32,558 nucleotides of DNA, from contig CAYUNR010000012.1 of the NCBI GenBank assembly GCA_964446295.1, forward strand, positions 1 to 32,558. The letters run 5' to 3'. The translations under genes and the position numbers were made by a program. This DNA comes from CAITNM01 sp964446295 (GTDB lineage Bacteria; Pseudomonadota; Alphaproteobacteria; Paracaedibacterales; CAITNM01). Numbering within the stretch: position 1 is the first letter of the stretch; each line of letters starts with the position of its first letter. Of the stretch, positions 21,251 to 30,170 are shown in pieces. The notes beneath the pieces are model-generated. The model was not told the DNA's origin and did not search any database. It saw only the letters and a program-made list of their open reading frames with translations.

Positions 21251-23926
21251 ATGAAATTATTTAGCGTTCTATTTTGTTTGTTTATTTGTGCTTCTGTTCA
21301 ATCATCACAAGGGTTTTACCGGGAAAGTATTATTGATTCGGCAAGTCCTTTGTCTGTGCTTAACCCTGCGAAGCGTCCGGAAATTGAACGATTAGCGCAA
21401 AACCTTCGTTTCTTTGGGCACCTAGGTGCGCGCCCAGCGAATAATGTTTACGTGCATTACCAAGCTATTCAAAATCTTTTAGTATTCCCAACAAGTCCGG
21501 TGACAGCGTTATCATGGATGTTATTTCCCATTAGTCCCTTGCCCACTATTAACCCCAATAACATTGGGATAAGTGACCCATTGGGGAAGATGACTCCTGA
21601 ACAATTGGGCAGACTTATTGCGGTAATTGCTAATGGAAATGCACAACTTCAAGAAATCTACCCGATTTTTATTGATCCCAAAAAAGTTGTAGGATTTGTT
21701 ACCAATCATAATGAAGCTAACCTTAAAGAATTTTATCGCTACGCGTTAGTTGATGGAGTTAGTAAATATGTGCATCGTAACATGACTCCTATGGATGAAG
21801 ATTTGCATTTAACAGCAGAGCAACAGGCTGCGTGTGTAGCACATCCTTACCTATTAGTGACCGCTGCATTTAAAAGTACTTCTTCCCATTTATTAGAAAT
21901 ACCTGGTACGGAAATTTTGCGTGAACCCAATGAAACGTGGTTTACTCAGGCTGAGCTAGAGACAACCCTACAACTTAAATATGGTGGCTTTTCTTACCGT
22001 AGTATTGAAAAATTCCGCACCATGGCCACGGTTGATATGTTGTGGAAGTCTGCCCAAAGTGCACCTAATGAAACTCTACAGCTGTTGACCCATTATGCTT
22101 GGCGTAAATTTAGTGACAAAATTGATAAGATTATTTTAGCAAGTGGCGCAATTAATGAAGCCCAAAGACCAGAACTAATGCGTATTTTAGCAACTCCATA
22201 CACAAAATCTGACTACCAAGAAATTGTAGCCGGTGTACAAGCAAGCGAAGACATCGATAGCTTTATGGATGGCTTAACTGTAGGTGAGAGCAATCTATTA
22301 CTTTATGGTGGCGCGCGTTACGCACAAATTAGTTTTCAAGATTATGGAAACGTAAGGGTTGAACACGCAGGTCGCGCCTTAGCATTTGCCAACTGTGCCG
22401 AGATGAGCTTGTTTAACCTAACGCTTTTGGCGCAACTAGAAGAACAAGGAATAGGCTTAGAACGGAACCCTGATAAGCTTTTAGCTGGCTCACCACTTCG
22501 AACCTTTTGGGAAACACTAAATGAGGAAGCTTTAAGCACTAAAGCTACCCGTAACCGTTGGACCCAAACAATTTGTAGACTTAATGGTGTTGTCTACCGT
22601 AAAGGTGGCGCACAGCGTTCACAGTGGACCGAAGACAGCGCAACAGCACACTGGGCAGAACTTAACCCCGGTATTTTAAACCAGATGCGTGCCTTGTTTC
22701 ATTTGTTGGGTAAGCCAGCAGAAGCAACAGCACTAACCTATGCAGGCAGCACAGAAGAAACCATAGAAGCAGCGGCGCTTCGTATTAGCCAATTATTGAG
22801 TGGTGAACCAGCTAACGGAGAACTGATTTTTGAAATCACCCCCGATGAAATAAAAAGTCTTCCCGGTAAAAAAGACTGGTACGGAAAATTTGATGTTACA
22901 AGAAATGATGAAAAACTAGCAGATTGGCATGTTGAGAGTGATCATAGCTGTTTGAAACTTACTAGTAAAAAAACCAATGTTTTCCCACTGGATAAACCAT
23001 TTACAAACCCTTATGTAATTGGACAGTTAGATAGATTTCCAGCAGAGAGCATGTTGTCTGAAAAAATCACTTATGAAATATTTGAAATATTAGTTAGCCA
23101 CGGAAATTTGGCAAACGAAGAGTTTAGAAGGTCTCTGATGTATTGGCATTCATATGCAAACAGTAAAAACTTTTACCCAGCTTCTCATCAAATATTCTGG
23201 GGAATGATGCAAATAGATGATGGGAGAGAATTATACCAAGCAATAGGATCAGTACATGGAGATCCACTAACAGGATTAGTGATCAATACTCATACGTTAG
23301 CTTCATCACTAAAATCGCCATCTGATCGAGAAGACTACGGCAAGGCATGCCGCAATTATGCAACAATTTTGGTATTAGACAAAAAAGATAAGCTTCTGCC
23401 TGAAAATCGTTGTCAAAATTTGCAGCTACTGGAGCCTCATTCAACTGTAGAAAATGAGCATTTTATTCTGGCTTCTAGCTCAATAGAAATATTGTCAGAG
23501 ACGGCATTTCCTCAGTTAAAGCACTTTCGTTCCTCTTCGTTTCAAAACTGTAACGATTTAGATATCGCTAATATTTCAAGAGGTTTACCTACAAAGACAG
23601 AACGTATAAGCATTGACTGCCCTATTTCTCCTGAGCGTTTTTTGATATTAGTCAGTAATGCAAAAAATAGTTATGCAACTTTTGAGCTTGCCATTGATGC
23701 TTGGTATAGACACCCCTGCCCTGGCATCACCCTATCACCAACGCAACAAGAACATGCATATAATTTATTACTACCTCTGGCCAAAGCAGGTCGTTCTTTT
23801 GAACCCCCATTCATTGAACTGCATACCGATGAAGATTTAGATTTAGAGCCCACCTATGAAGCATTACGAATTGTCGCTGCAATTCATAAGCCAATGCCAC
23901 TTATGATAGAAGATGGTGTGGCGTAG
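21251..23926 (+). CDS. large exported protein of unknown function
   Basis: An 891-residue protein, started at the ATG at 21251; an in-frame TTG at 21242 would add three residues before the hydrophobic stretch. The signal peptide is MKLFSVLFCLFICASVQSSQ. I do not recognise the family. Most of the chain reads as a soluble alpha/beta protein without transmembrane segments. Features that stand out are ALAFANCAEMSLFNLTLL around Cys382-Glu384, and ADWHVESDHSCLKL with His560 and His565. These could belong to a catalytic site, but that is speculation. No leucine-rich, ankyrin or other repeat is evident. It has no Shine-Dalgarno and is preceded by a 94-bp AT-rich gap. Its size and export fit an effector or surface protein of a host-associated bacterium. 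Confidence 0.7.
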   Translation: MKLFSVLFCLFICASVQSSQGFYRESIIDSASPLSVLNPAKRPEIERLAQNLRFFGHLGARPANNVYVHYQAIQNLLVFPTSPVTALSWMLFPISPLPTINPNNIGISDPLGKMTPEQLGRLIAVIANGNAQLQEIYPIFIDPKKVVGFVTNHNEANLKEFYRYALVDGVSKYVHRNMTPMDEDLHLTAEQQAACVAHPYLLVTAAFKSTSSHLLEIPGTEILREPNETWFTQAELETTLQLKYGGFSYRSIEKFRTMATVDMLWKSAQSAPNETLQLLTHYAWRKFSDKIDKIILASGAINEAQRPELMRILATPYTKSDYQEIVAGVQASEDIDSFMDGLTVGESNLLLYGGARYAQISFQDYGNVRVEHAGRALAFANCAEMSLFNLTLLAQLEEQGIGLERNPDKLLAGSPLRTFWETLNEEALSTKATRNRWTQTICRLNGVVYRKGGAQRSQWTEDSATAHWAELNPGILNQMRALFHLLGKPAEATALTYAGSTEETIEAAALRISQLLSGEPANGELIFEITPDEIKSLPGKKDWYGKFDVTRNDEKLADWHVESDHSCLKLTSKKTNVFPLDKPFTNPYVIGQLDRFPAESMLSEKITYEIFEILVSHGNLANEEFRRSLMYWHSYANSKNFYPASHQIFWGMMQIDDGRELYQAIGSVHGDPLTGLVINTHTLASSLKSPSDREDYGKACRNYATILVLDKKDKLLPENRCQNLQLLEPHSTVENEHFILASSSIEILSETAFPQLKHFRSSSFQNCNDLDIANISRGLPTKTERISIDCPISPERFLILVSNAKNSYATFELAIDAWYRHPCPGITLSPTQQEHAYNLLLPLAKAGRSFEPPFIELHTDEDLDLEPTYEALRIVAAIHKPMPLMIEDGVA

Positions 23927-23945
23927 ACCAGAATTAAACTACGCC
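23920..23945. terminator. hairpin joining the stop codons of two convergent genes
   Basis: GGCGTAG (23920-23926) and CTACGCC (23939-23945) pair exactly over a 12-nt loop. Each arm contains the TAG stop codon of one of the two convergent genes. It may end transcription in both directions, although neither side has a T-run. Confidence 0.4.
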
Positions 23946-25180
23946 TCAAACAACTTGATGCTAGGTGCAGAATCAGCTTTTGATCGTTCGCCCAAAATTA
24001 TATTGGAACGAAACTTATGAATAGCAATTAAACATAAGAAAATACTAGCGCTATATACGCACCAACCAATACCAGAAAATCCTTTTTGAAGGCCCAATTG
24101 TTGTTCACAAAACGCAAGTACAGTGCAACCACTAAAGCCTAACATGAACCAAAACATGGTATCTGAAAACCTTAAACAACTCTTATATAATCTGTGTAAA
24201 ACAACCAACATCGGTGCAATAAAAAGAGCCGAAAAGAATGAAAATAGGAGTTGCTGCACAAAGTACATAGTGGAAGTGGGACTTGCCAAAATAGCATTCA
24301 TCCCCAAAATGAACAACATCACAAGAGAGATTCTTGTTGTTTTATAGAGACCACATTTTTCACATAATTTTGCAGCAGGAAACAGAAACAAGCCACAAAG
24401 TGTATAGTACACAACGCTACCTAAATCAAAATTAGCATCAACTATGTTGATGTTTACAGAATAATAACTCACAAAGAAATGGTGATAAAAAGCCCCGGTT
24501 GCGCAAGCCGCACCAAATAAAGTGCTTAGAATTTTTAGTTGAGATGGCATCGGTGATTTTTTTGAAGTAGTTGCTGTGAGAGGCGCTGAATTTTTTGCTA
24601 GATAACTATAAATACCCCATGACAGTGCTGTCGCAATCAGCGGCAATACATACCAAAATTCCATAAGTGCTGGTGGAAGGTATATTAAATGATAAGAAGC
24701 AGACTTTGCAATAAAAACAGCAGCAAGTAATAATGTACTAAGTTTGTACTGATTTAAGTGAGAGCTTCGATTAAGTAGATACAAACTGGGAAAAATAAGC
24801 GCAGCTGGCTCTAAAAAACAATAAAAAAATCTAAAAAGATAAAATCCACGATTAATTTCGTAACTAAGCTCATGAGTAAGGCAAAATACTGCGCACAAAA
24901 CTGAAAGTACTACAAAGCTCTTTGACACAAAAACGATAGATTTAAAAAAACCAAATTTATCTGCATATTTACCAATAAAATAAGCGCCGAAAATTCTGCC
25001 AAAAACAGTCAATAACATCCAGTAAATAAAAAGAAGTTCATCACCTACAAAAAAAGCATCAACGTACCCTTGTGTTCCCTTCAGGTACGTGTTCAAAAAA
25101 GAAATATTCATACTCGCAAAAAGTTGACCAAAAATTGCTAGAAAAATAAGACTTAGCTCTTTTGTTTTAGTGTTCGTCAT
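23939..25180 (-). CDS. MFS-type membrane transporter
   Basis: About 413 residues with roughly twelve hydrophobic helices, built like a major facilitator. After the second helix lies GAYFIGKYADKFGFFKS, which fits the MFS loop motif G-x-x-x-D-R/K-x-G, and a polar central loop (TATTSKKSPMPSQ) separates two halves of six helices. The substrate cannot be deduced. It resembles the divergent sugar/metabolite or drug MFS carriers common in intracellular bacteria. The start is taken as the ATG at 25180 (MTNTKTKEL); an upstream in-frame TTG at 25195 is possible. The gene is convergent with the large exported protein. Confidence 0.75.
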   Translation of the reverse strand: MTNTKTKELSLIFLAIFGQLFASMNISFLNTYLKGTQGYVDAFFVGDELLFIYWMLLTVFGRIFGAYFIGKYADKFGFFKSIVFVSKSFVVLSVLCAVFCLTHELSYEINRGFYLFRFFYCFLEPAALIFPSLYLLNRSSHLNQYKLSTLLLAAVFIAKSASYHLIYLPPALMEFWYVLPLIATALSWGIYSYLAKNSAPLTATTSKKSPMPSQLKILSTLFGAACATGAFYHHFFVSYYSVNINIVDANFDLGSVVYYTLCGLFLFPAAKLCEKCGLYKTTRISLVMLFILGMNAILASPTSTMYFVQQLLFSFFSALFIAPMLVVLHRLYKSCLRFSDTMFWFMLGFSGCTVLAFCEQQLGLQKGFSGIGWCVYSASIFLCLIAIHKFRSNIILGERSKADSAPSIKLFEA

Positions 25181-25257
25181 AATTATTTTGTTCAAACAAT
25201 TTCTTACTGTGGAGTAAACACTTCTGTTACGCGTGCTGTCAAGTAGGACAATCTGTT

Positions 25258-25287
25258 TTGGCTATCTTGGCAAAATCATGATATGGT
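25258..25287 (+). promoter_or_regulatory. candidate promoter of the cation-efflux cluster
   Basis: TTGGCT (25258-25263) and TATGGT (25282-25287) are spaced by 18 bp, with the presumed transcription start about 20 bp before the GTG start codon at 25315. It is supported by spacing and position only. Confidence 0.35.
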
Positions 25288-25314
25288 GACGCATTATTTG
25301 AAAACGCATAAAAT

Positions 25315-26226
25315 GTGCACTGCTTTAATCATCATCATGGGCACCTTGTCTTGTCTGCAACTTGGGCTGCAATTGCTGTTGCATCTATATTAGTAGCAAC
25401 CAAGACATTTGCTTGGTGGGTTAGTGGATCACTTACCATTCAGGCGTCTCTGCTTGATTCATTTTCAGATTTTTTCAGTTCTATGATTAACTTTTTAGCT
25501 GTGCGTTATTCCAGAAAACCCGCGAATGATGATTTTCGCTTTGGGCACGGCAAAGCAGAAGCTTTGGCTGGATTTGTGCAATCAATTTTGATCATTGCAA
25601 GCACAGCTTGGATAGTTTGGCATGCTTATGAACACCATCAGATGATGCAATCGATTACGCATCATTCCCTAGCTTTATGGGTAATGGCACTTTCAACAGT
25701 GCTTACTTTGGGGTTAGTTTTGTTTCAGTTTTATACAATCAAACGCACCAATTCAATTGCCATTAAGGCCGATTTTTTGCATTATCAAGCCGACATATTA
25801 TCGAACATTGCAGCAATAGTGGCGCTTGTAGCGCTTTCGTGGTTTGGCATTGGCTGGATTGATATAGCATTCGGTGTAGGTATTGCTGTCTTTTTGCTTG
25901 TTGGTAGTTGGAGCATTTTAAAGCAAAGCTCTAGTATTCTAATGGATAGAGAACTTGAACCTGCAGTTAGACAAGATATTTTAAAAAACATAGAGTCTCA
26001 CCCAAGGGTTATTGAGGCACACGATTTGCGTACACGCAGCACTGGCCAACAAGACTTTATTCAGGTGCATATTACCCTTGATCCAGCAATTTCATTACAT
26101 GAAGCACATATTATTAGCGATGAAGTCGAGACGAATTTAAAAAAATCTCATCCAAAATCTGAAATTCTTATTCACCTAGATCCGCTAGGTTATACCCACT
26201 TAGAAGTATTGAAAGCTAAATCATGA
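25315..26226 (+). CDS. fieF: cation diffusion facilitator, FieF-like
   Basis: Inner-membrane metal/proton antiporter that exports divalent cations such as zinc or iron; 303 residues. Six membrane helices are followed by a cytoplasmic domain (about residue 205 onward) with ferredoxin-like fold. The transport site of FieF (Asp45, Asp49, His153, Asp157) is matched by LLDSFSD (Asp48, Asp52) and FLHYQAD (His156, Asp160). FRFGHGKAEALAGF is also diagnostic. GTG at 25315 is the only usable start, since a stop codon lies just upstream in frame; the His-rich beginning HCFNHHHGH is unusual. The stop overlaps the next gene by 4 bp. The actual metal is not certain. Confidence 0.9.
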   Translation: MHCFNHHHGHLVLSATWAAIAVASILVATKTFAWWVSGSLTIQASLLDSFSDFFSSMINFLAVRYSRKPANDDFRFGHGKAEALAGFVQSILIIASTAWIVWHAYEHHQMMQSITHHSLALWVMALSTVLTLGLVLFQFYTIKRTNSIAIKADFLHYQADILSNIAAIVALVALSWFGIGWIDIAFGVGIAVFLLVGSWSILKQSSSILMDRELEPAVRQDILKNIESHPRVIEAHDLRTRSTGQQDFIQVHITLDPAISLHEAHIISDEVETNLKKSHPKSEILIHLDPLGYTHLEVLKAKS

Positions 26227-27473
26227 CACCAGCAGGCCAGTTACACAGCGTTATAGAACTTGTGGAAACGATTCTATCATTAAATAAAAAACCCGCAGAT
26301 GCGGTAATGCAAAGTTATTTTCGTAATCGCCGTTATATTGGCAGCTCCGATCGACGCGCTATTGGTGATAGTGTTTATAGCGTGCTTAGAAATTATCAAG
26401 GCATTAAGGCGGCGCTTGCCATTACTTCTGCACGTCTACTGGTTTTTGCCCATTACATTTTAGATAAAGAACAAACAATTGATGACATTCAAGCATTGTG
26501 TGGCGAAGGGTATGGCCCATCTGAACTTTCTTACGAAGAACTGCAAATTTTAGGCGAGCTAAAACCATATGATCCATTCGCTATACCAAAGTGGTTGGAA
26601 GAACACTTAAGCGACAAAGAACTGATTAAAAGCTTGCATGATCAAGCACCAATGGATATTCGCATTAATTCCTTAAAAAACAATCGCGATGCAATTCTTA
26701 CCCTATTAAAGCTAGAAGGATTTGATGTAATTGCAACACCAATTAGCCCCCTAGGTATTCGTTTTGGAAAGCGTCAGCCGCTGAATACGCATGAGCTTTG
26801 GGAAGATGGTACGTTAGAAGTTCAAGACGAAGCATCTCAGGTAGTAAGCTTACTGTGTGATGCACAGCCGGGCATGCAAGTTTTGGATTATTGCGCGGGC
26901 GCTGGTGGAAAGTCTCTTAGTCTTGCAGCAACCATGCAAAACAAAGGCAACCTTATTTTAAGTGATATTCACCCTCACCGGTTACAACGTGCAAAAGAAC
27001 GTTTACGTCGTGCAGGGGTTACTAGCTACCAACTGAAAGACATTGCTAAGGATAATAGCTGGTTCAAGAGACAACATAATCGTTTTGATCGCGTGTTGGT
27101 AGATGCACCCTGTACAGGAACAGGCACGTGGCGCCGTAACCCAGATTTGAAGAATCGCCTAACATCAACAGACCTTGAAGAGCTAACGCAATTACAGCAG
27201 AAAATTCTTGAGCAAGCGTTGCAATTTGTAAAACCAGGCGGTCAGCTTATTTATGTAACATGTTCAGTGCTTGAGGCGGAAAATAATAGCCAGGTTACGA
27301 GGCTGTTGGAAAAATACCCTGAATTTAAATCTATTCCGGTTTCAGATGTGTGGAGCAAGACTCTAAAAGTTCCCTGTCCTTTTACTACGGATACTGCGCA
27401 GTTTAAACCAAGCACTCATGGAACAGATGGTTTTTTTGTTAGCATATTCGAGCGTACAAATAAGGAGGCATAA
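26223..27473 (+). CDS. rsmB: RsmB-family 16S rRNA m5C methyltransferase
   Basis: SAM-dependent RNA cytosine-5 methyltransferase, 416 residues. The N-terminal NusB-like helical region (about 1-150) is followed by a Rossmann-fold domain. The SAM site is VLDYCAGAGGKSLSLA (around 220-235). The two catalytic-cycle cysteines are in VDAPCTGTGTWRRNPD (around 294) and VTCSVLEAEN (around 346), the order typical of RsmB/NSUN enzymes. The NusB-like part and the overall layout argue for RsmB over RsmF, but the exact rRNA position is inferred. It overlaps the upstream transporter gene by 4 bp and shares one base (TAATG) with the next start, so the three genes form one operon. Confidence 0.9.
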   Translation: MTPAGQLHSVIELVETILSLNKKPADAVMQSYFRNRRYIGSSDRRAIGDSVYSVLRNYQGIKAALAITSARLLVFAHYILDKEQTIDDIQALCGEGYGPSELSYEELQILGELKPYDPFAIPKWLEEHLSDKELIKSLHDQAPMDIRINSLKNNRDAILTLLKLEGFDVIATPISPLGIRFGKRQPLNTHELWEDGTLEVQDEASQVVSLLCDAQPGMQVLDYCAGAGGKSLSLAATMQNKGNLILSDIHPHRLQRAKERLRRAGVTSYQLKDIAKDNSWFKRQHNRFDRVLVDAPCTGTGTWRRNPDLKNRLTSTDLEELTQLQQKILEQALQFVKPGGQLIYVTCSVLEAENNSQVTRLLEKYPEFKSIPVSDVWSKTLKVPCPFTTDTAQFKPSTHGTDGFFVSIFERTNKEA

Positions 27474-28105
27474 TGGACCTATTCACTTACTTCAGGTCAA
27501 CTGCAAGCTATAGAGTCCGCTTGGTAATGGCATATAAAGGCATTCCATATGCGCCTCATTACGTAAATCTGCGCACCAATGAACAAAATCAAGAGTATAA
27601 AAACATCAATGCATTTGGTTTAGTGCCCACTTTAAGCACCGAACAAGGAACAATTCCACAGTCTTTAGCGATTATTGAATATTTGGAAAAACTGCACCCT
27701 GCCCCAGCGCTTTGGCTGACTGACCCCTTTCAACAAGCGCAAGCTATGTCAATTGCACAAGTTATTTGTTGTGATATTCATCCGCTTAATAATCTACGAG
27801 TGTTAAAATATTTAACTGACACGTTAGGCATTACAGAAGAACAAAAAAGCGCTTGGTATCATCATTGGGTGCACGAAGGGTTTAAACCTTTAGAAAAACA
27901 ACTATCACAAACATCGGGAACATTTTGCGTGAAAGATCATCTTTCAATTGCAGATATTTGCCTTATTCCCCAGGTTTATAATGCGAATCGTTTTGGAGTG
28001 GACCTTTCCAGTTACCCTACTATCCACCGCATTAATGAAACAGTGCTTGACCTTCATTGGACAAAAGCAGCAACGCCTGAAGCACAGGAAGATGTAAAGC
28101 TTTAA
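27473..28105 (+). CDS. maiA: maleylacetoacetate isomerase / zeta-class glutathione transferase
   Basis: A 210-residue zeta-class GST. The thioredoxin-like N-terminal domain has YFRSTASYRVR, the zeta-class active-site loop (SSxSxRVR type), and the glutathione-binding LVPTL and PQSLAIIEYLE. The helical C-terminal domain has CDIHPLNNLRVLKYL, highly characteristic of maleylacetoacetate isomerase, and FCVKDHLSIADICLIPQVYNA. The textbook role is the penultimate step of tyrosine/homogentisate breakdown, but no hmgA or fahA is nearby, so a general glutathione-linked role is possible. AAGGAGG lies 4 nt before the ATG. It ends the three-gene cluster. Confidence 0.92.
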   Translation: MDLFTYFRSTASYRVRLVMAYKGIPYAPHYVNLRTNEQNQEYKNINAFGLVPTLSTEQGTIPQSLAIIEYLEKLHPAPALWLTDPFQQAQAMSIAQVICCDIHPLNNLRVLKYLTDTLGITEEQKSAWYHHWVHEGFKPLEKQLSQTSGTFCVKDHLSIADICLIPQVYNANRFGVDLSSYPTIHRINETVLDLHWTKAATPEAQEDVKL

Positions 28106-28183
28106 TCATAAGAAGCAAAGTATTTGCTAAATCTTCAATATTCCACTTAATTAATAAAAGATCCTTGTAAAGATAATTTTAAT

Positions 28184-28208
28184 ATCTATATGCATATTAT
28201 AGATTTTT
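28184..28208 (+). terminator. weak AT-rich hairpin with T-run after maiA
   Basis: Arms ATCTATA and TATAGAT flank TGCATAT, and five T residues follow. The stem has only one G-C pair, so termination would be weak; the stretch could equally be part of the promoter of the ankyrin gene that starts 28 bp later. Confidence 0.3.
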
Positions 28209-28235
28209 ATTATTCAAAAATATAAGGACCATAAA

Positions 28236-28727
28236 ATGAAAACATATCTATTAACAGCTATAATGATCAGCCTATCCAGCTTGATGGGGGCTGTACAAAT
28301 TGATAATGACCCGACATTCACAAAACAAGATCGTGCTCTTTTCAGAAAATTGTATAGCGATGAAAACAATATATCTGCAAAAGGCCCTAAGATTAACAGA
28401 CGTGATTTTTATGGAAAGACTCCCCTCTATTCTGCATGCGAAGCTGGAAGGGCACAGGTAGCTCTTTTTTTTCTCAAAGAGTTAAAAGCAGACATGGATA
28501 TATCCGCTCACAATGGCTTCACCCCACTGCAAGTAGCTAGTAAAAATGGCCATAATCAAGTTGTAGATTTGCTTACCAACTGGAAAAAAGAATCACTAGG
28601 CACACAACCAGACAGCTTGTCCGTGTCAACTAAAGAACCAGTTAGAAATTCACCAAACCTAGTTTCCGATATTTCTAGCACATTATCTATGGATGATTTA
28701 CTAAAAGCAAACACGCCAAACAAATAA
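28236..28727 (+). CDS. small exported ankyrin-repeat protein
   Basis: A 163-residue protein with a signal peptide (MKTYLLTAIMISLSSLMG, cut near AVQ). Two ankyrin units are clear: residues about 54-88, with GKTPLYSACEAGRAQVALFFL, and about 91-118, with NGFTPLQVASKNGHNQVVDLL. The remaining ~45 residues are Ser/Thr/Pro-rich and probably disordered. Ankyrin repeats bind protein partners and are common among exported effectors of host-associated bacteria, but a periplasmic role is also possible. AAGGA lies a few bases before the ATG, and a strong intrinsic terminator follows, so it is likely a single-gene transcript. Confidence 0.8.
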   Translation: MKTYLLTAIMISLSSLMGAVQIDNDPTFTKQDRALFRKLYSDENNISAKGPKINRRDFYGKTPLYSACEAGRAQVALFFLKELKADMDISAHNGFTPLQVASKNGHNQVVDLLTNWKKESLGTQPDSLSVSTKEPVRNSPNLVSDISSTLSMDDLLKANTPNK

Positions 28728-28739
28728 TAAAAATGCCAG

Positions 28740-28773
28740 CCTCTTGAGTTCGTTATGAACTTAAGAGGTTTTT
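28740..28773 (+). terminator. strong rho-independent terminator
   Basis: Twelve-base arms (CCTCTTGAGTTC and GAACTTAAGAGG, one G-T wobble, otherwise fully paired) enclose the loop GTTAT and are followed by five T residues. It ends the ankyrin gene transcript and may also stop transcription coming from the convergent amidase gene. Confidence 0.85.
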
Positions 28774-28789
28774 CTGAGACAAATTTCTT

Positions 28790-29278
28790 CTACTTCCTTA
28801 TTTTATTCCAAGGAAAAGCTGGTCCAGGATCAGTTTTTCGCCCTGGGGCAATATCTTCATGACCAATAATGCGATTAAACGGAATAGGATGTTTTGCCAT
28901 TAATAGAGCTAAGAGCTCTTTTAAAGCATCAATCTGTGCATCAGGAAACTTTGGCCATTCGCCGGTTAAAGCATAACCAGCAAGGTAGCCTCCATTTTGA
29001 AGCTCAATACCTATGGAAAAATGGTTCACATTGTCTTGACCTTCCCAGGAACTAGGGCCAGCATGCCAAGCACGTTTTTCATCATCAACCAATTGATAAA
29101 TCGTACCATCTTCGTCGATAGCATAATGGCTGCTGACTTCACGTTTAGGATCAGTGAGAATCTGCAGAGCTTCTTTCATAGTTGCTACATCTGTATAGTG
29201 CAATACTACACAGTCTATTTTTGCACCATCGGGACGATCATTAAAATTAGGCGATGGATAAGGGATAATTTTTAACAT
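28790..29278 (-). CDS. ampD: N-acetylmuramoyl-L-alanine amidase, AmpD type
   Basis: Zinc amidase of the amidase_2 family, 162 residues, cleaving the bond between N-acetylmuramic acid and L-alanine. Zinc ligands are His27 (VVLHYTD), His140 (IIGHEDI) and Asp150 (GRKTDPGP). SSHYAIDEDGTIYQLV and WHAG are further family marks, and SIGIELQN holds the conserved Glu. There is no signal peptide, so it should act in the cytoplasm on 1,6-anhydro-muropeptides in cell-wall recycling, as AmpD does. The ATG at 29278 aligns with family starts. A divergent DUF218 gene begins 70 bp away. Confidence 0.92.
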   Translation of the reverse strand: MLKIIPYPSPNFNDRPDGAKIDCVVLHYTDVATMKEALQILTDPKREVSSHYAIDEDGTIYQLVDDEKRAWHAGPSSWEGQDNVNHFSIGIELQNGGYLAGYALTGEWPKFPDAQIDALKELLALLMAKHPIPFNRIIGHEDIAPGRKTDPGPAFPWNKIRK

Positions 29279-29348
29279 TCATTTTTCCGTTGTTCTTTTG
29301 TGCTCAAATACGGCACAATGGGCTCGCATGTTTATTTAGAGGTATTTT

Positions 29349-30170
29349 ATGATTTTCGTCAAAGTTTTATGGTCATTGTTAATAAACCTTGATCTTATTG
29401 TGATTGCGCTACTCGTATTTGGGACGCTACGCACATGGTGCAAAAAAACCTGTTCTATGCAAAAACCCGTGATGAGCGCAGCGGCAATTTTGCTAATATT
29501 CATGATGGGTGATTTTCCATTTAGTGGACGTTATATTTTAAGGCACCTAGAAGAAAAGATTCCAGTTACCCAGATTCCACGCAATGTTCACGGCATGGTG
29601 ATTACTGGTGGCTCTTTATGCTTATTTGAAACAGAAGTTAGTGGTTCAGCTGTTTATCATAAAACAGCAGGAAGACTGTTTGACGCTTTAAAAGTAGCCC
29701 ATTCACATCCACATACAGAAATTGTTTTTGCTGGTTCAAAATTAGAAAGCGATGAATTCCTTAAGCTCGCGACCTCTCTTGGGGTTTCTCATAAGAGAAT
29801 TAAAACTGTTAACAATAAGAACTTAAACTCTTTAGAGGCTGTAGCTGAAGAAGCTTCAAAACTAACAGGCAATACAAAACATAAAAAATGGCTACTGATA
29901 ACATCTGCTTACTTAATGCCACGTACATTAAATATATTCCAATCACACAACTGTGAATTAACTCCCTTCCCTGTTGATTTTCACACGATTGGTCATACCC
30001 ACGATAAAAAACCTGCTGGCTACTTAACAAGACTAGCTATGAGTTTTCAAGACCGTTTAGGGTTCGTTGCTTGGAACATTGCCTGGAGAGAAATAGCCGG
30101 ACTATGTAACCTGCGTCTAAGCGGAAAAACAAAAACCTTATTCCCAAAAATTGATGCACCCAAAGTATAA
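29349..30170 (+). CDS. DUF218 (YdcF/SanA/ElyC-like) membrane protein
   Basis: A 273-residue protein with two N-terminal membrane helices (about 7-27 and 40-58) and a soluble DUF218 domain. The domain begins GMVITGGSLCLFE (about 83), continues with IVFAGSK and LGVSHKRIKT, and has WLLITSAYLMPRTLNIFQ and PFPVDF near the end. The family includes ElyC and SanA, linked to envelope integrity and lipid-carrier metabolism; the specific role is unknown. The usual SxNTxENA motif reads NKNLNSLEAV here, an altered version. GAGGT lies 6 nt before the ATG. Its 3' end overlaps the following transporter gene by 17 bp. Confidence 0.82.
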   Translation: MIFVKVLWSLLINLDLIVIALLVFGTLRTWCKKTCSMQKPVMSAAAILLIFMMGDFPFSGRYILRHLEEKIPVTQIPRNVHGMVITGGSLCLFETEVSGSAVYHKTAGRLFDALKVAHSHPHTEIVFAGSKLESDEFLKLATSLGVSHKRIKTVNNKNLNSLEAVAEEASKLTGNTKHKKWLLITSAYLMPRTLNIFQSHNCELTPFPVDFHTIGHTHDKKPAGYLTRLAMSFQDRLGFVAWNIAWREIAGLCNLRLSGKTKTLFPKIDAPKV

